From: an uncultured Sphingomonas sp.
Lineage (GTDB): Bacteria > Pseudomonadota > Alphaproteobacteria > Sphingomonadales > Sphingomonadaceae
Direction: 5' to 3'
Assembly (NCBI GenBank): GCA_902806295.1
Contig: CADCWB010000077.1
Location: forward strand, 1-12,590
DNA: 12,590 nucleotides
The translations under genes and the position numbers were made by a program. Positions 7,059 through 12,590 of this stretch are shown piece by piece; position 1 is the first letter of the stretch; each line of letters opens with the position of its first letter. Below the pieces are notes generated by a model. It was not told where the DNA came from, made no database searches, and worked only from the letters and a program-made list of their open reading frames with translations.

Positions 7059-7928
7059 TCAGGGCAAGGCGTTCGCCCGCGTGAGCGAAGCCGGAGCCGA
7101 CAGGGCTCCGGTCCAGCTGCGCCAATGGGCCGAGAAGCCGTCGTACACCGCGCGCGCGGCCTCCGCGATGGAGCGCGAGCGATCCGCGCCACCGCGGGCA
7201 AAGAACGCCACGGCGATGCGGCGGCCGTCCGGCATGGTGATGAAGCCGACATCGGTGGTCAGCCGGTTCAACGTGCCCGTCTTGTTCTGCACGGGCGTTC
7301 CCGCCGGCAGCAGTGAGCGGATGCGGTTCTTCCCGGTCATGCAGCGGGCCATGGTGGCCAGCAGATAGCTGCGGCTGGCAGGCTTCAGCACGTTGCCGCG
7401 ATCGATCGTCCGCAACATGGACACCATCGCCTCCGGAGTGCTGGAATCGCGCGGGTCCCAGAGGTCGCGCTTATCGCGCAGCAGCTGAGCGATGGTGCGG
7501 TCGATACGCAGGCCGTGCATGCCGTTGAAGTTGAGCCAAGTCTGGACGGTCGCCGGACCGCCCAGGTTATGAATTAGAATGTCGGTCGCGAGATTGTCGC
7601 TGCGGATCAGCATCGCCTCCATCAGCTGAGCCGCCGAGCGACTGCCGATCTGATCCTTCAGCGAACGGCGGCCGTGATCGACTTGCGCCAGATAAGCAGC
7701 GGCGACCGCCACCTTGACGGTGCTCGCCATCGGGTAGGGGTGATCGCCATTGATGCTGACAGTCTGGCCGGTTGCCATGTCCAGCGCGGCGACCCCGTAA
7801 TCGCCGGACTTGGAGGCCAGCAGCCAGGACAAGCGCTGCTCCAGCGGCTTGAGCTCCGGCGAGGAGGCGGCCAGCGCCGGCTGAGCGAGGCAGGCCAGGA
7901 GCCAGCAGAAAACGGCAGTCATACGCAT
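7059..7928 (-). CDS. Exported class A beta-lactamase-like serine hydrolase
   Basis: A 289-residue periplasmic protein of the beta-lactamase2 fold. The start at 7928 is chosen over an in-frame ATG at 7970 because GGAG lies 5 nt before it and the product begins directly with a signal peptide (MRMTAVFCWLLACLAQPALA, cleaved before Ala21). The active-site motifs are STVK (nucleophile Ser69, Lys72), SDN (110-112) and KTG (216-218). The omega loop reads RIDRTIAQLLRDKRDLW. RIDR (141-144) aligns with Ambler R161-x-D163-R164, so the position of the deacylating Glu166 is Ile146, and no ExxLN motif is present. It may therefore be a slow or acyl-trapping enzyme, a peptidoglycan peptidase or amidase, or an enzyme with a relocated base. 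Calling it an antibiotic-resistance gene is not justified from sequence. It is divergent from the PilZ gene and convergent with tilS. Confidence 0.88.
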   Translation of the reverse strand: MRMTAVFCWLLACLAQPALAASSPELKPLEQRLSWLLASKSGDYGVAALDMATGQTVSINGDHPYPMASTVKVAVAAAYLAQVDHGRRSLKDQIGSRSAAQLMEAMLIRSDNLATDILIHNLGGPATVQTWLNFNGMHGLRIDRTIAQLLRDKRDLWDPRDSSTPEAMVSMLRTIDRGNVLKPASRSYLLATMARCMTGKNRIRSLLPAGTPVQNKTGTLNRLTTDVGFITMPDGRRIAVAFFARGGADRSRSIAEAARAVYDGFSAHWRSWTGALSAPASLTRANALP

Positions 7929-7970
7929 GGCAGCTCCGGAAAAAGAACTAGGGTCACCTTGTCGCATCAT

Positions 7971-8026
7971 CGTTAACGAAAGCTTTTCGATCTAGACCGC
8001 CTCACCGCAGAACGGACTCGGTCCGT
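7971..8026. promoter_or_regulatory. Divergent intergenic region with inverted repeats
   Basis: The 183-nt space between the minus-strand serine hydrolase start (7928) and the plus-strand PilZ start (8112) must hold both promoters, though none matches consensus well. It contains CGTTAACG (7971-7978), CGAAA-GCT-TTTCG (7977-7989) and ACGGAC-TCG-GTCCGT (8012-8026, perfect 6-bp arms). The last is the best candidate for a dimeric regulator site or for a small hairpin. Confidence 0.3.
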
Positions 8027-8111
8027 CGATTACGCCGCTTCGGACCTTTGGGCAGGCGCACCTTAATGGGAGTTGCACCACGTCGGGGCACTGGGCTCAA
8101 GCGAGGCGCTG

Positions 8112-8735
8112 ATGATAGCGGTGGTAGACACGGCAGTGACTGGAGGTGTGCGCGACATCCGCACAAACCTGTTCCTAGCGGCCACCCTTTTTGCCGGTGA
8201 GACCGGTGCCGTGCCGGTGAAGGTCCGCAACCTGTCGCCGGGCGGAGCGCTGATCGAGGCGGCGACCCTGCCCTCCTCCGGCTCCGCCATCCGTCTGGCG
8301 CGAGGCGCTTTGGGGGTGACGGGAGCAGTGGCCTGGGCGGCGGGCAATCGTTGCGGGCTGTCCTTCGATGGAGCGATCTCGGTCAAGGATTGGATGAGCC
8401 CGCCGGTGAACGGTGCCCAGCAGCGGATCGACCGGGCAGTCTCGCAGCTGCGCTCCAGCGGGACGACGCAGCTCGTATCGCGGCGGGCCGGTGGTTGCGT
8501 AACGGTGACCGACGAGTTCCAGATCATGGCGCAGCTGATGGAGCAATTGGGCGAAGCGCTTTCGGCTGACGGTGAGCTGCTGGTGCTGCACCATGTCCAA
8601 TTGCAGAAGATCGACATCGTGACGCAGATGCTGGAGGCAACGGGCGGCGCTTTGGCCGAGCGGCCCGGCAGCGCTCGGCGACTGGCCGATCTCCGCGCCA
8701 GTGCGGAACAGGCGTTGCGATCTGGGACAGCCTAG
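8112..8735 (+). CDS. PilZ-domain protein
   Basis: A 207-residue soluble protein. The frame opens earlier with a TTG at 8073, but GCGAGG five nucleotides before the ATG at 8112 supports the shorter start. The N-terminal half (about 10-95) fits a PilZ beta barrel: RTNLFLAATLFAG, then VRNLSPGGALIEA with the N-x-S-x-x-G motif, then GAVAWAAGNRCGLSFDGAI as the closing strand. PilZ domains bind c-di-GMP through an RxxxR motif before the barrel. Here the arginines are spaced RDIR, so binding is uncertain. The C-terminal part (about 100-207) is mostly helical, is not a domain I recognise, and may mediate partner contacts. It lies 87 nt upstream of ftsH on the same strand. Confidence 0.75.
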   Translation: MIAVVDTAVTGGVRDIRTNLFLAATLFAGETGAVPVKVRNLSPGGALIEAATLPSSGSAIRLARGALGVTGAVAWAAGNRCGLSFDGAISVKDWMSPPVNGAQQRIDRAVSQLRSSGTTQLVSRRAGGCVTVTDEFQIMAQLMEQLGEALSADGELLVLHHVQLQKIDIVTQMLEATGGALAERPGSARRLADLRASAEQALRSGTA

Positions 8736-8759
8736 GCGGGCGGCTCAGCGGGCGTTTGG

Positions 8760-8787
8760 TTGTTATTCACACGGCTTCGCCTACATT
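8760..8787 (+). promoter_or_regulatory. Possible promoter of ftsH
   Basis: TTGTTA (8760-8765) and TACATT (8782-8787) match four of six consensus positions each, spaced 16 nt apart. They lie 35 nt before the ftsH ATG, in the gap after the PilZ gene. An independent promoter is expected for an essential, often heat-inducible protease, but the match is modest. Confidence 0.28.
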
Positions 8788-8822
8788 CCACGGAGTATCT
8801 CTTTCGATCGGACGAGCGCCAG

Positions 8823-10775
<1,953 letters not shown>

Positions 10776-10805
10776 TCGCTTCATTCACTTCGCGTTCAAA
10801 CGGAT

Positions 10806-10842
10806 GGGCCCTTCTTCGCCATTGGTGGAGGAGGGCCTTTCC
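10806..10842 (+). terminator. Terminator-like hairpin after ftsH that contains the next gene's ribosome site
   Basis: Arm 10807-10820 pairs with 10824-10837 over 14 positions, three of them G-T wobbles, around the 3-nt loop ATT. TTTCCTTGTT follows. It lies 31 nt after the ftsH stop and has the shape of an intrinsic terminator with a short T-run. The 3' arm includes GGAGGAGGG (10827-10835), which is also the best Shine-Dalgarno for the TTG start at 10843. One element could thus both end ftsH transcription and mask translation of the downstream gene in read-through RNA. Confidence 0.6.
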
Positions 10843-11223
10843 TTGTTGCGTGTCCTGTCACCGCTGCTTCTGATCGCTGCTACCGCGTCGCCCGCCCATG
10901 CCACGGCTGCGGGCACCGCCCAGAACTTCCTTGATCGGGCAAATCGGCTGCTTGGCAAGGGTCCGCTGGCGTTGTTCGATCGCGACTATAAGCAGCTGCG
11001 CGGCGAAGCTGTGAAGGCCGGCGATCAGATCCGGCTCGAGCGCGAGGCGGCTGAGCGGGCCAGGCGGCCGATCCTCTACTGCTCGCCCAAGCCCCGCGCC
11101 GAACTGGGCAACATGGAATTCATTCGCGGGCTCGAAGCGATTTCGCCAGCCGAGCGTGCCCGCATCAGCCTTAAAGACGCCATGTTGCGAGTGTTGCAGC
11201 GCAAATATCCCTGCCGTCGCTGA
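10843..11223 (+). CDS. Small exported protein, first of a tandem paralog pair
   Basis: I assign TTG at 10843, giving 126 residues: a strong GGAGGAGGG lies 7 nt upstream and the product begins at once with a signal peptide (LRVLSPLLLIAATASPAHA, cleavage near residue 20). In-frame alternatives are ATG at 10804 (139 residues) and GTG at 10750, which would overlap ftsH; neither has a visible ribosome site. The mature part has FLDRANRLLGKGPLALF, a charged helix rich in Arg/Glu, then LYCSPKP (Cys80), a helix with ISPAERARISL, and a terminal RKYPC (Cys124). The two cysteines probably form a disulfide. The next gene encodes the same architecture, so the pair arose by duplication. The C-terminal pattern resembles the Rap1a/Tai family, but function is unknown. 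Confidence 0.75.
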   Translation: MLRVLSPLLLIAATASPAHATAAGTAQNFLDRANRLLGKGPLALFDRDYKQLRGEAVKAGDQIRLEREAAERARRPILYCSPKPRAELGNMEFIRGLEAISPAERARISLKDAMLRVLQRKYPCRR

Positions 11224-11249
11224 AGCGCGGCTTCACCAAAGGAGTAAGA

Positions 11250-11633
11250 ATGCGTTCGATCCTGCTTGCGGCCAGTGCCGCGCTTGTTCTTCTTCCCAGC
11301 GTGGCCGCTGCTCAGTCGATGAACGCCGAAGTCTTCCACAAGCGCGCCACGGCGCTGATGAAGAAGGGTCCGCTGGCGCTGTTCAGTCGGGGCGAGATCA
11401 AGGCCCTAATGGCCGAAGGTCAGGCTGCCGGGCTCAAGGCACGCGATCAGCGGCTGGCGGCGGTCAAGGCTGGCGGCCAGGGCCGCTACTGCCCACCGCC
11501 CGGCCCGCAGAGCATGAACAGCGACGAGTTCATGAAGCGCCTCGCCGCCATTCCGCCGGCCGAACGCGCGCGCATCAACATGACGGAGGCCACCACTCGC
11601 GTCCTTGCGAGCAAGTTCCCCTGCAAGGCGTAA
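11250..11633 (+). CDS. Small exported protein, second of a tandem paralog pair
   Basis: A 127-residue periplasmic protein. AAAGGAG lies 6 nt before the ATG, and residues 1-21 form a signal peptide (MRSILLAASAALVLLPSVAAA, cleaved before Gln22). The mature domain matches the preceding gene: EVFHKRATALMKKGPLALF (KGPLALF at residues 39-45 in both proteins), a helical segment, YCPPPG (Cys81), FMKRLAAIPPAERARINM, and SKFPC (Cys125). The conserved C-P-x-G and F/Y-P-C ends suggest a disulfide-closed helical fold comparable to Rap1a/Tai proteins, without proof of a shared role. It begins 26 nt after the first paralog and is probably co-transcribed with it. It converges on the DUF3667 gene with only 15 nt between stops, and no terminator is visible there. 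Confidence 0.82.
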   Translation: MRSILLAASAALVLLPSVAAAQSMNAEVFHKRATALMKKGPLALFSRGEIKALMAEGQAAGLKARDQRLAAVKAGGQGRYCPPPGPQSMNSDEFMKRLAAIPPAERARINMTEATTRVLASKFPCKA

Positions 11634-11648
11634 GGCTCTCCTACCCGT

Positions 11649-12590
11649 TCAGTCCAAGACGCCGAGGGTAAACAGGATCAGCATAAACAGGCTGGTGGTC
11701 ACGCTGGTGAACAGCACGAGCACCAGCGTGCGCCACAACGCACCGGTCCAGCGTAACCGATAGGCCCCCTTCAACTGCCGGTACCAATGGATCGGCGGAA
11801 CGAAAAACAGCAGCCCGGCGGCGTTCGACAGTCCGGCCTTGACGAGCAGCATGGCCAGGATGCCCAGCAGCGTCATGAAGCAGAGCGAGTAAGTCACGAA
11901 CACGGTGTGATCGTAGAGCCGGTAGCGGCGGCTGAACGGAAACAGCAGCCACATGAACGGTACCGATAGCGGAATCAGCATCCAGCTGAACTTATAGGCA
12001 TTGGTCTTGAGCTTGTAGATCAGCAGGTCCGGGTTCTTGGCGATCTTCTCGATCGGGCCTCGCAGCCACGGTGCAACCGATGCCCTCTGGTCGGGTGTGC
12101 GGGTGTCGACGAGTTCGCCGCGGTCGCGAAAGGCTTCGGTAACCTGCAGGTCGTCGTGGGCGCCGCGCAGCTTGCGGTCGATGATGGCTGTCGGCCGTCC
12201 GGCGCTGACGGCGGCCGCTCGCTGCGCTTCGAGGCGAGTGATGGTCTGCCGCTGCTCCCGCGCCGTGTTGTTGATGCCCAGCGTGATGTTTTCGCCCGCA
12301 TGGCTGTCGATCATGCCGGTCCAGCCCAGCACCGCGAACATCAGGAAGATGCAGAACAGGAACAGCGCAATCGGCGAAACGAAGCTCGCTCGCTGTCCAT
12401 CGATGTAACGCCGGGTCAGTTCGCCCGGCCGCCAAGCCAGCATCGGCAGGGTGCGCCAGATCTTGCCTTCGAAGTGGAACACGCCGTGCAGCAGGTCGTG
12501 GCCGAACGCGCCCAGCGAGCGATGAACATGGCCGCGCTGCCCGCAGGCATGACAATAATCCCCGGCGAGCGGCGTCCCGCAGTTCAGGCA
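11649..12590 (-). CDS. DUF3667 zinc-ribbon membrane protein, N-terminus outside the window
   Basis: Partial: 313 residues are present and the frame runs off the right edge with no in-window start. An internal GTG at 12482 is not the start, because the coding sequence upstream of it is clearly conserved. The visible N-terminus is CLNCGTPLAGDYCHACGQ, four cysteines forming a zinc ribbon. HRSLGAFGHDLLHGV and FHFEGKIWRTLPMLAWRPGE then lead to RRYIDGQRASFVSPIALF, the DUF3667 signature. Membrane helices lie at about 72-90, 201-218, 229-250 and 284-311, with a shorter hydrophobic stretch near 256-268. A polar, partly coiled-coil insert separates the first two helices (about 105-185). Family function is unknown. 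The coding frame is intact within the window. Confidence 0.88.
   Translation of the reverse strand, partial: CLNCGTPLAGDYCHACGQRGHVHRSLGAFGHDLLHGVFHFEGKIWRTLPMLAWRPGELTRRYIDGQRASFVSPIALFLFCIFLMFAVLGWTGMIDSHAGENITLGINNTAREQRQTITRLEAQRAAAVSAGRPTAIIDRKLRGAHDDLQVTEAFRDRGELVDTRTPDQRASVAPWLRGPIEKIAKNPDLLIYKLKTNAYKFSWMLIPLSVPFMWLLFPFSRRYRLYDHTVFVTYSLCFMTLLGILAMLLVKAGLSNAAGLLFFVPPIHWYRQLKGAYRLRWTGALWRTLVLVLFTSVTTSLFMLILFTLGVLD

Noticed and set aside
7059..7928. Calling the serine hydrolase a resistance beta-lactamase
   Set aside because: The Glu166 equivalent is absent in the visible alignment, so efficient beta-lactam hydrolysis cannot be claimed.
7929..7970. Longer start for the serine hydrolase at 7970
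   Set aside because: It has no ribosome site and places 14 polar residues before the signal peptide, whereas GGAG precedes the ATG at 7928.

Overview
The window reads as ordinary chromosome from a GC-rich alphaproteobacterium, most likely a sphingomonad (Sphingomonadaceae). This rests on an EI-Ntr phosphotransferase next to a RodZ-like HTH/DUF4115 membrane protein, a CpoB-TilS-FtsH neighbourhood, a DUF6894 protein paired with a Crp/Fnr regulator, a DUF3667 zinc-ribbon membrane protein, high G+C and weak Shine-Dalgarno sequences at several starts. I see no tRNA, rRNA, CRISPR array, transposase or att site.

Layout. A rho-independent terminator (14-43) ends a gene lying outside the window. A two-gene operon follows: DUF6894 (87-341) overlapping a Crp/Fnr-family regulator (338-1057). 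A palindrome-rich gap leads to an unrecognised exported protein of visibly lower G+C (1162-1767). The housekeeping series on the plus strand is ptsP (1896-4163), rodZ-like (4246-5052), cpoB/ybgF (5120-5974) and tilS (6008-6985). On the minus strand comes an exported class A beta-lactamase-like serine hydrolase (7059-7928). Divergent from it is a PilZ-domain protein (8112-8735), followed by ftsH (8823-10775). Two tandem, diverged, small exported proteins (10843-11223 and 11250-11633) follow. The window ends in a minus-strand DUF3667 membrane protein whose N-terminus lies beyond the right edge (11649-12590).

How they fit together. Much of the region concerns the cell envelope and its quality control: RodZ-like (morphogenesis), CpoB (Tol-Pal-linked constriction), the penicillin-recognising serine hydrolase, FtsH (membrane protein quality control) and several exported small proteins. 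PtsP feeds the nitrogen phosphotransferase relay, TilS modifies tRNA-Ile, and PilZ is a possible c-di-GMP effector. No dedicated defence, mobile or biosynthetic system is evident.

The most unusual points are four. The beta-lactamase-like protein keeps STVK, SDN and KTG but lacks the omega-loop general base Glu166. A terminator-like hairpin after ftsH contains the Shine-Dalgarno sequence of the next gene. The tandem exported paralogs have C-termini resembling the Rap1a/Tai pattern. The exported protein at 1162-1767 differs in composition from its neighbours.
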